NCBI GenBank assembly: GCA_900551105.1
Contig: URUT01000008.1
Coordinates: forward strand, 1 to 39,253
Length of the DNA stretch: 39,253 nucleotides
Reading direction: 5' to 3'
From: an uncultured Mycoplasmatota bacterium
GTDB lineage: Bacteria; Bacillota_I; Bacilli_A; RF39; UBA660
How positions within the stretch are numbered: the first letter of the stretch is position 1; each line of letters begins with the position of its first letter. A program made the translations under genes and the position numbers. Shown piece by piece: positions 1 to 8,047 of this stretch. The notes beneath the pieces are model-generated. The model was not told the DNA's origin. It saw only the letters and a program-made list of their open reading frames with translations, and did no database searches.

Positions 1-137
1 AAAAAGTGTATATAATGTTTTACACATTACACACACTAAAAATTATACAACCCTTTAAAAATGGGTCTTATGATCTATTTTTTTTACAGTTCTTTGTCAA
101 AACTTTGTTTATGGCTATTAAAAAATATGTCAGAAAA

Positions 138-146
138 TGTTATACT
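138..146 (+). promoter_or_regulatory. extended -10 promoter of the glucosaminidase gene
   Basis: TGTTATACT is an extended -10 element (TGn plus TATACT), about 25 bases before the chosen ATG. I see no good -35 at 17 bases upstream. The same TGTTATACT string forms the -10 before the gene at 9006. A second TATAAT (11-16) could give a longer leader, but its -35 would lie outside the window. Confidence 0.4.
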
Positions 147-170
147 TATATCAGAGTAGTAGGTGATATG

Positions 171-1895
171 ATGAAAAAATTGTATTTTTTATTAACTGTC
201 TTTTTGTCATGTTTATTTTTATTAAATACTTATGCTGATACTGGTTATGTTAAAAGTCAAGTTACGATGAGAGAAAAACCATCTACAGCTAGTTCAGTAA
301 AAAAAATAATGGAAATACCTAAGGGAACTGAGTTTGAGATAATTAATCAAGATACACCATCAGGTAATGGTTGTGGAAATCCTTGGTTTTATATTTATTA
401 TAATGGAGAGTATGGTTATGTTTGTTCTTCTTTAGTTGGAATAGTAGGAGAGTTAAATACTACTTATGAAAGACCTTGGAATAGTCCTGAAAAGGCTATT
501 AGAGGTGGGGCATTGTTTATTAGTAGTGGTTATATAGCTAAAGGACAGTATACATCTTATTTGAAGAAGTTTAATGTTAATCCTGAGTCATATTATCCGC
601 AGTTTAACCATGAATATATGTATAATTTAAGAGCACCTTCTAGTGAAGCAGTAAGTACATATAATTCTTTAAAAGCAAATGGGAAATTAGATGAAGCTTA
701 TGATTTTGTAATTCCATATTTTGAGAATATGCCGGATAGTACGTATGATAGTAGTATTAAGAAAATAGATTTAAAGAGAAATGATGATATTATTGATGAA
801 GAGTTTGAAAAAACTTTAGATGGTTTTCCTGATAGTTATAAACCTTATCTAAGATATATTCATAGTATTCATAGTAATTGGACATTTACACCAATGAAGA
901 CTAATTATGATTTTAATGAAGGGGTTACTACGGAAAATAGAATAAGTAGTATAGAGATTTCTTCAGGATTATGTGGAGAGCCTTATACAGTTACAGAAAA
1001 AGGATGGTGCGTTTCTACAAGAGAGGCTGTGGCATTTTTCTTAGATCCTCGTAATTTCTTAAATGAAACTTATATATTTATGTTTGAAAATTTAGGATTT
1101 AAGGAGATTGATGAAAGTCTAATTAAAGGAGTTCTTTCAGGAACGTTTATGGATAATATTGAGCCAATTAGTAATAAACTTTATTCTTTACTTTTTTTAG
1201 AAGCAGGTAGATATGCTAAGGTTTCAGCACTTTATTTAGCTAGTTTGTCTAGACAAGAGGTTGGAACTAAAATATCTAATGTTACTAATGGAGCTGAGTT
1301 TACTTATGAAGGATATACTTATAGTGGTTTATATAATTTTTTTAGCATAGGAGCAAGTAGCAGTGAATCTAATCCAGCTTTAGCAGGGCTCGTGTTTGCT
1401 AATGGTGGTAAGGGTAAAAATAATGGTGGAACAGTAAATCCAACACCAATTCCTAATCCAGGTCAAGATGATAATACACCTGAAGAAAATGTAAACTTTT
1501 TAGAGCTTTTAAGTGTTTCTAAGACTAATGGTTATATCACTGGTTATGATGTTTATACTAAAGTAATTGATGTTATTAATAAAATTGGTGGTAATGCTAA
1601 CATTACTGTAAAAAATACTAATGGTGATGTGTTAGAGAGTTCTAGTTTTGTTGGTACAGGAACAATAATGGAATTATCTAAAGGGAATAAAAATGAAAGA
1701 TTTGTATATGTTTTAAAAGGAGATACTAATGGTGATGGAGTAATTAACTCTGCTGATTTACTTAAATTAAGACAACATTTATTAGAAACTAATGTACTTT
1801 CAGGTGCGTTTAAAGAAGCTTGCAAGCTTGCTAATAATGATACAATAAATTCAGCTGATTTACTTAAATTAAGACAGTATCTATTAAGTCATTAA
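171..1895 (+). CDS. secreted SH3 / N-acetylglucosaminidase with C-terminal dockerin
   Basis: Predicted peptidoglycan hydrolase of 574 residues. A signal peptide (about 1-22, MKKLYFLLTVFLSCLFLLN) is followed by a bacterial SH3 domain (about 25-90), then a LytD-like glucosaminidase region (about 215-415) with the family-type string DPRNFLNE near 292-299. A Pro/Gly/Asn-rich linker (about 412-440) and a small beta domain lead to a dockerin (about 515-574). The first dockerin calcium loop is canonical (D518, N520, D522, I525, N526, D529). The second repeats the helix (INSADLLKLRQYLL) but lacks the early acidic ligands. Start: the frame is open upstream to base 6, but ATG 171 follows GGTGAT and begins the signal peptide; ATG 168 is the alternative. 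The next gene starts right at the stop and encodes an anchored beta-sandwich protein, so the two may work as a docked pair. Domain calls are solid; the pairing is inference. Confidence 0.85.
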   Translation: MKKLYFLLTVFLSCLFLLNTYADTGYVKSQVTMREKPSTASSVKKIMEIPKGTEFEIINQDTPSGNGCGNPWFYIYYNGEYGYVCSSLVGIVGELNTTYERPWNSPEKAIRGGALFISSGYIAKGQYTSYLKKFNVNPESYYPQFNHEYMYNLRAPSSEAVSTYNSLKANGKLDEAYDFVIPYFENMPDSTYDSSIKKIDLKRNDDIIDEEFEKTLDGFPDSYKPYLRYIHSIHSNWTFTPMKTNYDFNEGVTTENRISSIEISSGLCGEPYTVTEKGWCVSTREAVAFFLDPRNFLNETYIFMFENLGFKEIDESLIKGVLSGTFMDNIEPISNKLYSLLFLEAGRYAKVSALYLASLSRQEVGTKISNVTNGAEFTYEGYTYSGLYNFFSIGASSSESNPALAGLVFANGGKGKNNGGTVNPTPIPNPGQDDNTPEENVNFLELLSVSKTNGYITGYDVYTKVIDVINKIGGNANITVKNTNGDVLESSSFVGTGTIMELSKGNKNERFVYVLKGDTNGDGVINSADLLKLRQHLLETNVLSGAFKEACKLANNDTINSADLLKLRQYLLSH

Positions 1896-1912
1896 TGAAG
1901 AAGGGTGATAAA

Positions 1913-3205
1913 GTGAAAAAGATTAAATATTTTGGCATACTATTTTTATTATTTGGTTTAAATATTATGGGAGTTAGTGCTAAGGCAAGTGCTAGTTTAT
2001 CAGTAAATAAATCAAGTGTAGAAAATGGTTCTAAAGTAACTGCTAGTGTTAAAGTAAGTGGGACAGCAGCTTGGAATATTAAAATTGCTTCTAGTGGAGC
2101 GACTAGTGGATGTACGCAAAAATTTGCTGATGCTACGGAAAATGGAAAGAATACTACTAAGACTTTTACAGTAACTTGTAAGGCAACTAGTATTGGAACT
2201 ATAAATTTTACTCTTAGTGGGGATATAAGTGGTGAAGATGGAGCACCTATTAATGTATCAGGTAATAAGAGTGTTAAAGTTGTAGCACCTAGGGAAAAAT
2301 CTAAAAATAATAATCTTAAATCTTTAGAGGTTGTAGGTTATGAGATTAGTCCGAAGTTTGATAAAAGTATAAATGAGTATAGTGTTAGTGTACCTTCTAC
2401 TGTGGAAAAGATTACTATTAATGCTACTAAGGAAGATAGTTATTCTACTATTAGTGGAACAGGTGAAAAAAATGTTTCAGAAGGGTTAAATGAGTTTGAG
2501 ATAGTTGTTACTAGTGAAACCGGAGTTAGTAATTCTTATAAAGTAAAAGTTAATGTACTTGATCAAAATCCAATTGAAGTAAGTGTAAGTGATACTAAGT
2601 ATACGGTTGTAAAGGAAGCTAAGAATTTAGAAAAGCCGGAATTATTTGAAGCTACTACGGTAAAAATTGGTGAATATGATATACCTGCTTTTGTTAGTGA
2701 AAGTGCAGGATATACTTTAGTAGGTTTAAAAGATGAAGCAGGAATTATTAGTCTATTCATTTATGATGATGGTAAGTATGCTAAATTTAATGAATATTTG
2801 ACTAAAAGACTTTCATTAGTATTTTTGGAAAGTAAAGATATACCTAAAGGATTTACTAAAGGAAAAGAGCTAATTAATGAGGAAGAAGTAGATGTTTATA
2901 AGAAAGATGATATTATTTTAGTGTATGCTAAAAATTTAGAGGATGGTAAAGAAGACTATTATAGATACGATAAGAAGAATGGTACAGTAATTAGTTTTGA
3001 TGTTGATAAATATGAAGAAGAGATAGAGGATGCCAAGGTAAGTAAATATCTGATTTACGGATTAGCTACTGTCTCTTTAGGATTGTTTTTAACTTTGATA
3101 CTTGTTCTAGTTAAGAATAAAAATAAATTAGAGAAGATTAGTGAGAAGCTAGAGGAAGTTAAAGAAAATAGAAAAAAGAAAAATAAAGATGAAACTTTGT
3201 CTTAG
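1913..3205 (+). CDS. membrane-anchored beta-sandwich surface protein (cadherin-like domain)
   Basis: About 430 residues. A signal peptide ends near VSA-KA. An Ig/cohesin-like beta domain follows (about 22-125), then a cadherin-like beta-sandwich repeat (about 135-215, with LKSLEVVGYEISPKFD and NEYSVSVPS typical of that family). A less clear region follows, then one transmembrane helix (about 380-402) and a charged cytoplasmic tail rich in Lys and Glu. Start: GTG 1913 is preceded by GGTGAT with short spacing; an in-frame ATG at 1895 overlaps the previous stop (TAATG) but has no ribosome site. The gene is tightly coupled to the dockerin hydrolase upstream. In known systems dockerins bind cohesins, so the first domain is a candidate receptor, but I cannot confirm a cohesin fold by eye. 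Confidence 0.75.
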   Translation: MKKIKYFGILFLLFGLNIMGVSAKASASLSVNKSSVENGSKVTASVKVSGTAAWNIKIASSGATSGCTQKFADATENGKNTTKTFTVTCKATSIGTINFTLSGDISGEDGAPINVSGNKSVKVVAPREKSKNNNLKSLEVVGYEISPKFDKSINEYSVSVPSTVEKITINATKEDSYSTISGTGEKNVSEGLNEFEIVVTSETGVSNSYKVKVNVLDQNPIEVSVSDTKYTVVKEAKNLEKPELFEATTVKIGEYDIPAFVSESAGYTLVGLKDEAGIISLFIYDDGKYAKFNEYLTKRLSLVFLESKDIPKGFTKGKELINEEEVDVYKKDDIILVYAKNLEDGKEDYYRYDKKNGTVISFDVDKYEEEIEDAKVSKYLIYGLATVSLGLFLTLILVLVKNKNKLEKISEKLEEVKENRKKKNKDETLS

Positions 3206-3223
3206 AGAAGGCAGAGTTTTTTT
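3192..3223 (+). terminator. intrinsic terminator overlapping the stop codon
   Basis: AAACTTTGTCTT pairs with AAGGCAGAGTTT (12 pairs, two of them G-T) around the loop AGAG, followed by a T-run. The TAG stop at 3203-3205 sits in the stem and loop, so the last codons double as terminator. Confidence 0.85.
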
Positions 3224-3230
3224 ATTTGGA

Positions 3231-3298
3231 GAGAAGTTAAGTTTGGAAATTTCTTGAAGTAACTTCTCGTCAAAAGTTTTCCAAATTCATATTTGACG
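3231..3298. repeat. three interlocked inverted repeats upstream of a promoter
   Basis: Pair A is GAGAAGTTA (3231-3239) with TAACTTCTC (3260-3268). Pair B is TTTGGAAA (3242-3249) with TTTCCAAA (3278-3285). Pair C is CGTCAAA (3268-3274) with TTTGACG (3292-3298). A and B interleave, B and C interleave, and A and C are compatible apart from one shared base. The right arm of C contains the -35 box of the next gene. Confidence 0.75.
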
Positions 3299-3322
3299 CT
3301 GGGGTAGGGGGTGTTATATAAT
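3293..3322 (+). promoter_or_regulatory. strong sigma-A-type promoter
   Basis: TTGACG (3293-3298), an 18-base spacer, then TATAAT (3317-3322). It drives the surface protein at 3349. The spacer holds an unusual G-rich string (GGGGTAGGGGG) for this AT-rich DNA. Confidence 0.8.
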
Positions 3323-3348
3323 AAAAGAAGAAAATAGGTGGTAAACAA

Positions 3349-5085
3349 ATGGATACGAAAAGTAATACGACTTATATAATAACTTTGTTGGTTATTTCTA
3401 TAATAATGTTAATTGGTGGAGCTTATGCTTATTTTACGGCAAGTATGAGTAGTGGAGAAACAGAAGCAACTTTAAAAGTTGGAGCTGGGCAGTTAAAGAT
3501 AAAGTTTGCAAATACTAATAGTGTTCAAATAGCAGAGAATGTACAACCAACACCAGCAAACAATGAATGCACTAAACAAACAGGAGCATATTACTGTGAT
3601 CAAAGTGAGTATACTCCAGTAGGAACAAAAACCTTTACACTAACAGGAACAAATACTACTACATCAACTATGATGCCATATAATATAAAATTGATAATAC
3701 CTCAAAATCAGTTTTCTAGTGGAACTTTAAAATATACTTTAATTGGTAGCAAAGAAGCAAATGATAATGGAAAAGTAGTAAATATTGATACTTGGAAAGA
3801 TATACCAACAGGAGCAAATACAACTGGAATTATGTTAGGTAGTGGATATTTTATGTCAGGAGAAAACATGATACACACCTACTCATTTGATATCTATTTT
3901 CCTGATAACCATGTTGTTCAGGATGTAGATAAAAACAAAGTGTTTGGAGCAAAGATTGAGATAACAACTGATGAAATTGATATGGTATCACCTAATGGTT
4001 GGAAAAATGCTAGTGCTAATACGTTACTAGGAGCAATTAAAAGAGATAATTCAATAATGAAACCAGTGACAGTTCCTGGCATAGCTGTGTCGACATCTTC
4101 AGAAAAAATATTAGCTAGTGATGATGATGATTATGGTACTACATATTATTTTAGAGGCACAGTAGAAAATAATTTTGTTGAGTACGCAAATATGTGCTGG
4201 CGAATAGTGCGTGTTACTGGTGATGGCTCAATTAAATTAATACTTTATAATTACAATGGATTAACTAGTACAAATAATACACCAGCAAGTAGTACGCCAT
4301 GTAATGTAACAGGTGATGACTTGGCTTTTGCAAGATATGATGGTAGTAACTATCTATCGCATTATAATGATAAGTACAATGATAATGCTTATGTTGGTTT
4401 TATGTATGGAACACCAGGTTCTAGTAGTTATGAAGAAACGCATGTTAATACTAATCCAAGTACGGTATTAACGAATTTAAATAAATGGTATACGAATGTA
4501 CTTTCTAAGCTATCTGGTTTTAATGAAAGCCATTTAGCAGATACAATATGGTGTAATGATAAAAGCGTTATTTCTAATACCTTTATTAATCCATTAAATA
4601 TTACCATTGGAAATAATTTTGGTTATGGAGACAATACAAATTATTATAATTTGATACAAAATCTACTTTTTGCAGATGAAGTTCTAGATTTTAATTGTTC
4701 AACAAATAATTTATCAAAATTTACAGTTGTTGATACAGAATATGGCAATGGCGCATTAAAAAAATATGGGAAGGTTGGCATACTTACTGGCGAGGAAATT
4801 ACTTTTGCTGGTGGCGTTGCACTTACTGATTCACCAACGTATTATTTAAGGCAAAATGCCACGGCTAATATGTGGATGGGATTGTCTCCGGCTCTATATC
4901 TAACTAATGGAACAGAAGATTTTTTACCAGGTGCTTATGTTGTCGGTGTTTCTGATGGAACATTGATTCCATATCATGTTAACTATAATGGTGGTATTAG
5001 ACCCGTAATAGCACTTACTTCTAGTATTGCTATTTCATCAGGAAATGGAACTGCTACCAATCCATATAAAGTTGTCATGAACTAG
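3349..5085 (+). CDS. TasA-like N terminus with large C-terminal surface domain
   Basis: 578 residues. An N-terminal membrane segment (about 8-28) ends in GGAYAYFTAS and runs into SSGETEATLKVG, the pattern of TasA/camelysin-type exported proteins cleaved by a dedicated signal peptidase. Residues 35-220 form a beta-rich Thr/Asn-rich domain. The C-terminal part (about 265-578) is a separate domain: YYFRGTVENNFVEYA, CWRIVRVTGDGSIKLI, a conserved LNKWY, LADTIWC, a G-rich stretch and a closing GIRPVIAL plus SGNGTATNPYKV. It resembles a domain family common in uncultured Bacilli (possibly DUF6273), recalled from memory and not searched. AGGTGG precedes ATG 3349, and the gene is monocistronic between a strong promoter and a terminator. 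No SipW-type peptidase lies in the window. A decayed relative lies at 8341-8892. Function unknown; probably a surface or matrix component. Confidence 0.7.
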   Translation: MDTKSNTTYIITLLVISIIMLIGGAYAYFTASMSSGETEATLKVGAGQLKIKFANTNSVQIAENVQPTPANNECTKQTGAYYCDQSEYTPVGTKTFTLTGTNTTTSTMMPYNIKLIIPQNQFSSGTLKYTLIGSKEANDNGKVVNIDTWKDIPTGANTTGIMLGSGYFMSGENMIHTYSFDIYFPDNHVVQDVDKNKVFGAKIEITTDEIDMVSPNGWKNASANTLLGAIKRDNSIMKPVTVPGIAVSTSSEKILASDDDDYGTTYYFRGTVENNFVEYANMCWRIVRVTGDGSIKLILYNYNGLTSTNNTPASSTPCNVTGDDLAFARYDGSNYLSHYNDKYNDNAYVGFMYGTPGSSSYEETHVNTNPSTVLTNLNKWYTNVLSKLSGFNESHLADTIWCNDKSVISNTFINPLNITIGNNFGYGDNTNYYNLIQNLLFADEVLDFNCSTNNLSKFTVVDTEYGNGALKKYGKVGILTGEEITFAGGVALTDSPTYYLRQNATANMWMGLSPALYLTNGTEDFLPGAYVVGVSDGTLIPYHVNYNGGIRPVIALTSSIAISSGNGTATNPYKVVMN

Positions 5086-5110
5086 TATTTTCTTATTAAT
5101 TATGTAAATG

Positions 5111-5133
5111 GCCTTTATTTAAGGGCTTTTTTT
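5111..5133 (+). terminator. intrinsic terminator
   Basis: GCCTTT and AAGGGC form a six-pair stem (one G-T) around a four-base AT loop, followed by seven T. The ffh -10 box starts only four bases after the T-run. Confidence 0.8.
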
Positions 5134-5134
5134 A

Positions 5135-5154
5135 TGTATAATATTATTGGTGAT
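5135..5154 (+). promoter_or_regulatory. ffh -10 box and short leader
   Basis: TATAAT lies at 5137-5142, with no clear -35 because that position falls in the preceding terminator. The ribosome site GGTGAT (5149-5154) stands five bases before the ATG, so the leader is only about ten bases long. Confidence 0.5.
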
Positions 5155-5159
5155 TAATT

Positions 5160-6467
5160 ATGTTTGAATATATGGGAGACCGTATTAGTAATGCAATAAA
5201 AAATATTAAAGGAATGGGTAGAATTACTGAGGATAATATTGGTGATGCTATTCGTGAAATTAAAATGGCTTTGTTAGAAGCTGATGTTAATTATGATGTA
5301 GTTAAAGAGTTTACTAAGTCAGTTAAAGATAAGGCTTTAGGAATGGATGTTGGTAAGAGTTTAAAGCCTGATGAGGTTTTTATTAAGCTTGTTAAAGATG
5401 AACTTATTAGTTTGCTAGGTGAAGAGTATACACCCCTTGTTACTGATAAAGCGTTTTGTTCTATTATGCTTGTAGGTCTTCAAGGTTCAGGTAAGACTAC
5501 TACTTGTGGTAAGATAGCTAATTTAGTTAGAAAGAAACATAGTAAGAAGCCTTTACTTGTTGCTTGTGATGTTTATAGACCTGCTGCTATTGACCAGCTT
5601 TGTGAAGTTGGTAAAAGTTTAAATATTCCAGTGTTTAATAAAGGGAAGATTGATCCAAGAGAGATAGTTAAAGAGGCTTTAGAGTATGCTAAAACTAATA
5701 ATTTTGATTATGTAATTATAGATACTGCTGGTAGACTACATATAGATGAAGATTTAATGCAAGAACTTGCTGATATAAAAGATATAGTAAAGCCTGATGA
5801 GATACTTTTAGTTATTGATGCTATGATGGGGCAAGATGCAATTAATGTAATTAATGGATTTAATAATAAATTACCGCTTACTGGGGCAATTCTTACTAAG
5901 ATGGATGGTAATACTAAGGGTGGTGTTGCTTTATCTGTTAGACATTTAACGAATATTCCAATTAAGTTTGTTGGTGATTCAGAAAAGTTAGATGGTTTAT
6001 CTGAGTTTTATCCTGTTAGAATGGCAGAGCGTATTTTAGATATGGGAGATATTTTATCCATAGCGGAAAAAGCTTCTAGTGTTATTGATGAAGGCGAAGC
6101 AGAAAATTTAGCTAAGAAGATGAAAAAGGGAAATTATGATTTAGAAGATTTTCTTACTAATATGAAACAAATAAGAAAGCTTGGACCTCTTGAAAATATC
6201 TTGAAGATGCTACCTGGAGCTAGAAATATGGGACTTAATAATATAAATATTAATCCAAAGGATATGGCACATGTTGAAGCAATAGTTTTATCAATGACGC
6301 CTTATGAAAGAAAGCATCCTGAGGTATTAAAAGCTAGCCGTAAGATAAGAATAGCTAAAGGATCTGGTAGAAGCGTGGAAGAAGTTAATCGTTTATTAAA
6401 ACAATTTGATACAATGAAAGATATGATGAAAAAAATGAGTAGTGGAAATTTTAAAATGCCTTTTTAA
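5160..6467 (+). CDS. ffh: signal recognition particle GTPase Ffh
   Basis: 435 residues, near the usual family length. Ffh binds 4.5S RNA and signal sequences and targets nascent membrane proteins to FtsY. The N-domain helices (1-95) lead to the G domain: GLQGSGKT (106-113), DVYRPAAIDQ (137-146), DTAGR (about 189-193) and TKMDGNTKGG. The C-terminal M domain contains LPGARN, SMTPYERKHPE, then RKIRIAKGSGRSVEEVN, the RNA-binding helix-loop-helix, and a Met-rich tail (MKDMMKKM). ATG 5160 follows GGTGAT. In many Firmicutes ylxM precedes ffh and rpsP/rimM follow; none of these is adjacent here. Confidence 0.97.
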   Translation: MFEYMGDRISNAIKNIKGMGRITEDNIGDAIREIKMALLEADVNYDVVKEFTKSVKDKALGMDVGKSLKPDEVFIKLVKDELISLLGEEYTPLVTDKAFCSIMLVGLQGSGKTTTCGKIANLVRKKHSKKPLLVACDVYRPAAIDQLCEVGKSLNIPVFNKGKIDPREIVKEALEYAKTNNFDYVIIDTAGRLHIDEDLMQELADIKDIVKPDEILLVIDAMMGQDAINVINGFNNKLPLTGAILTKMDGNTKGGVALSVRHLTNIPIKFVGDSEKLDGLSEFYPVRMAERILDMGDILSIAEKASSVIDEGEAENLAKKMKKGNYDLEDFLTNMKQIRKLGPLENILKMLPGARNMGLNNININPKDMAHVEAIVLSMTPYERKHPEVLKASRKIRIAKGSGRSVEEVNRLLKQFDTMKDMMKKMSSGNFKMPF

Positions 6468-6531
6468 AATTTTTGCTATCTTTTTTTTGACTTTTAGTAT
6501 ATACTTAATAGTAGAAGGAAGTGTGGTAAAA

Positions 6532-7824
6532 ATGAAAAAGGGGCTAATTGCGGTTTTGGTAGTTGTACTTCTAGCACTTGCAGGTTGTGGTTATTATTTT
6601 TACTTTGGTAAAAGTGTAAACTCTAAACAAGTTTTTGATAGTACAATAAGTTATATGAAAAAGGAAATGTTCACAATATTAGATGAAACGAAGGAGAAAA
6701 CTAATCTAGAATATGATTTAAAATTTAATTTAGATTTGAAAGATGATGTTGCAAATAAGTCTGATTATTCTTTTATTAATGATATTATGTTTAAGGGAAA
6801 GCTTGCTACTGATTTTGATAAGAAAGAAATGAGTAATAGTATTACTATTTTAGATAGTGATAAAGAGTTAATAAATGTAAATATGTATGCTCAAAATAAG
6901 AATGTTTATTTTGATTTAGCTAAGCTTTATGATAAACCTATTAAAATGGCATTAGATGATGAATATGATAAAATATTTGATACATATTCTACTAAGAATA
7001 TTAATGATGTAAAGACTATCATAAGTCAGTTTGAAACTGCTCTTAAGAGTTCTTTCAAAGAAGAATATTTTAAGAGTGAAGATGCAACAGTATCAGTTGA
7101 TGGTAAAGATGTAAAAACTGTTAAACATAGTTTGTTATTAGATGAAAAAACATTTAATACTATTAAGAAAGATGTCCTTACTAGTTTAAATAATGATGAA
7201 TTTATTAGTGCTTTAGAAAATATTTCTGATGAGTATAATGATGGAACTGTTAATGTTAAAGATAGCTTAAATGAAGAGATTAGTTATTTAGAAGAAGAAA
7301 TTAAAGATTCTGATGCTAAGGAAATAGAAGTAAAAGTTTATTTATATACTGATAATCGTGGCAATGTGCTTAAAGCTGAATTATTAAATTTTGAAGATGT
7401 TAAAATATTTGGTATTACTAAAGTAAACGATAATAAATATAATTTTGCATTTGCTGATGATGGTACTAAAAAAGATATTTTAAATGGTGATGTAACTGTA
7501 AATGGTAAGAGTATAACAATAGATATGAAATTAGATTTAGATGAAACTGGTGAGTTAAATCATAGTTTTGTTATCAAAGTTACTGAAACAATGATAGATT
7601 TTACTTATAGTTCTAATAGTTTTGGTAGTCTTAATGCTAAGCTTAATATTAAAGAAAATAAGGCTGCTTTAAGTATTCCAAGTCTTACAAACGCTGTTGA
7701 TTACACAGAACTTACTGAAGATGATTTAAATAAAATTATTGTTAATATTACTAATGATGAGAATATTAAGAATTTTGTAGAAAAACTTGGTGGTACTGTT
7801 AATTCAGGACTTATTGGTTTATAA
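6532..7824 (+). CDS. anchored protein of unknown function (possible lipoprotein)
   Basis: 430 residues. The N terminus MKKGLIAVLVVVLLALAGC ends in a lipobox-like LAGC; the hydrophobic stretch runs on as GYYFYFG, so it is either a lipoprotein or a single-pass anchored protein. The rest (about 30-430) is acidic, Lys/Asp/Asn-rich and predicted to be extracellular, with no catalytic motif I recognise. Start: the frame is open upstream into the ffh end (6442), but ATG 6532 begins the signal sequence and follows GAAGGAAGTG at usual distance. No good promoter is visible between ffh and this gene, although TATACT at 6500-6505 could be a -10. A strong terminator follows, so it ends the ffh unit or stands alone. 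Function not assigned. Confidence 0.7.
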   Translation: MKKGLIAVLVVVLLALAGCGYYFYFGKSVNSKQVFDSTISYMKKEMFTILDETKEKTNLEYDLKFNLDLKDDVANKSDYSFINDIMFKGKLATDFDKKEMSNSITILDSDKELINVNMYAQNKNVYFDLAKLYDKPIKMALDDEYDKIFDTYSTKNINDVKTIISQFETALKSSFKEEYFKSEDATVSVDGKDVKTVKHSLLLDEKTFNTIKKDVLTSLNNDEFISALENISDEYNDGTVNVKDSLNEEISYLEEEIKDSDAKEIEVKVYLYTDNRGNVLKAELLNFEDVKIFGITKVNDNKYNFAFADDGTKKDILNGDVTVNGKSITIDMKLDLDETGELNHSFVIKVTETMIDFTYSSNSFGSLNAKLNIKENKAALSIPSLTNAVDYTELTEDDLNKIIVNITNDENIKNFVEKLGGTVNSGLIGL

Positions 7825-7838
7825 GAGATTAAAAAATT

Positions 7839-7860
7839 ACACTAGCGATAGTGTTTTTTT
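7839..7860 (+). terminator. intrinsic terminator
   Basis: ACACTA and TAGTGT pair perfectly around GCGA, followed by a T-run. The same six-base arms recur in the hairpin at 8016-8044 before the coat protein gene. Confidence 0.85.
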
Positions 7861-7871
7861 GTTTATATTGA

Positions 7872-7902
7872 TAAAAAAATAACTATTTTGGTTAATAGTT
7901 AT
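7872..7902 (-). terminator. perfect hairpin, minus-strand terminator shape
   Basis: ATAACTATT (7879-7887) and AATAGTTAT (7894-7902) pair perfectly around a six-base loop. A run of seven A on the left (7872-7878) gives a T-run when read on the minus strand. There is no minus-strand gene nearby, so it may instead guard against antisense transcription. Confidence 0.5.
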
Positions 7903-7934
7903 CTTGCTTAAATCTTACTTAAATCTTGCTTTAA
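7901..7934. repeat. three tandem 11-12-base direct repeats
   Basis: ATCTTGCTTAA, ATCTTACTTAA and ATCTTGCTTTAA follow head to tail. A period of 11 bases is about one helical turn, as in PhoP-type direct-repeat operators. They lie about 95 bases before the coat protein -10 element. Confidence 0.7.
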
Positions 7935-7978
7935 ATAATTTAGTTTAAATTTTAGATGATGCGATATAGTTAGTAAAG

Positions 7979-8003
7979 ATAGGCTTTAGTAATAACATAC
8001 TAT
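7979..8003 (+). promoter_or_regulatory. candidate sigma-E/sigma-K type sporulation promoter
   Basis: CATACTAT (7996-8003) fits the sporulation -10 patterns known from Bacillus (sigma-E CATACAnT with one mismatch; sigma-K CATAnnnT). An ATA at 7979-7981, 14 bases upstream, fits a sigma-E -35. It precedes a CotD-like gene, which supports the reading. The consensus is from established Bacillus knowledge and its use here is inference. Confidence 0.5.
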
Positions 8004-8015
8004 GATAAGTTACAT

Positions 8016-8047
8016 AAAATACACTAGAAAGGATAGTGTATTTTTTT
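8016..8047 (+). promoter_or_regulatory. 5' leader hairpin carrying the ribosome site in its loop
   Basis: AAAATACACTA (8016-8026) pairs perfectly over 11 bases with TAGTGTATTTT (8034-8044). The loop GAAAGGA (8027-8033) is the only Shine-Dalgarno-like sequence, and three more T follow before ATG 8048. The shape is terminator-like, so it could attenuate transcription, or fold to bring the loop site near the start. Confidence 0.7.

Noticed and set aside
3299..3311. G-quadruplex in the G-rich promoter spacer
   Set aside because: Only two or three G-runs are present, short of the four needed.
7901..7934. CRISPR-like array
   Set aside because: The repeats are 11 bases, tandem and without spacers.
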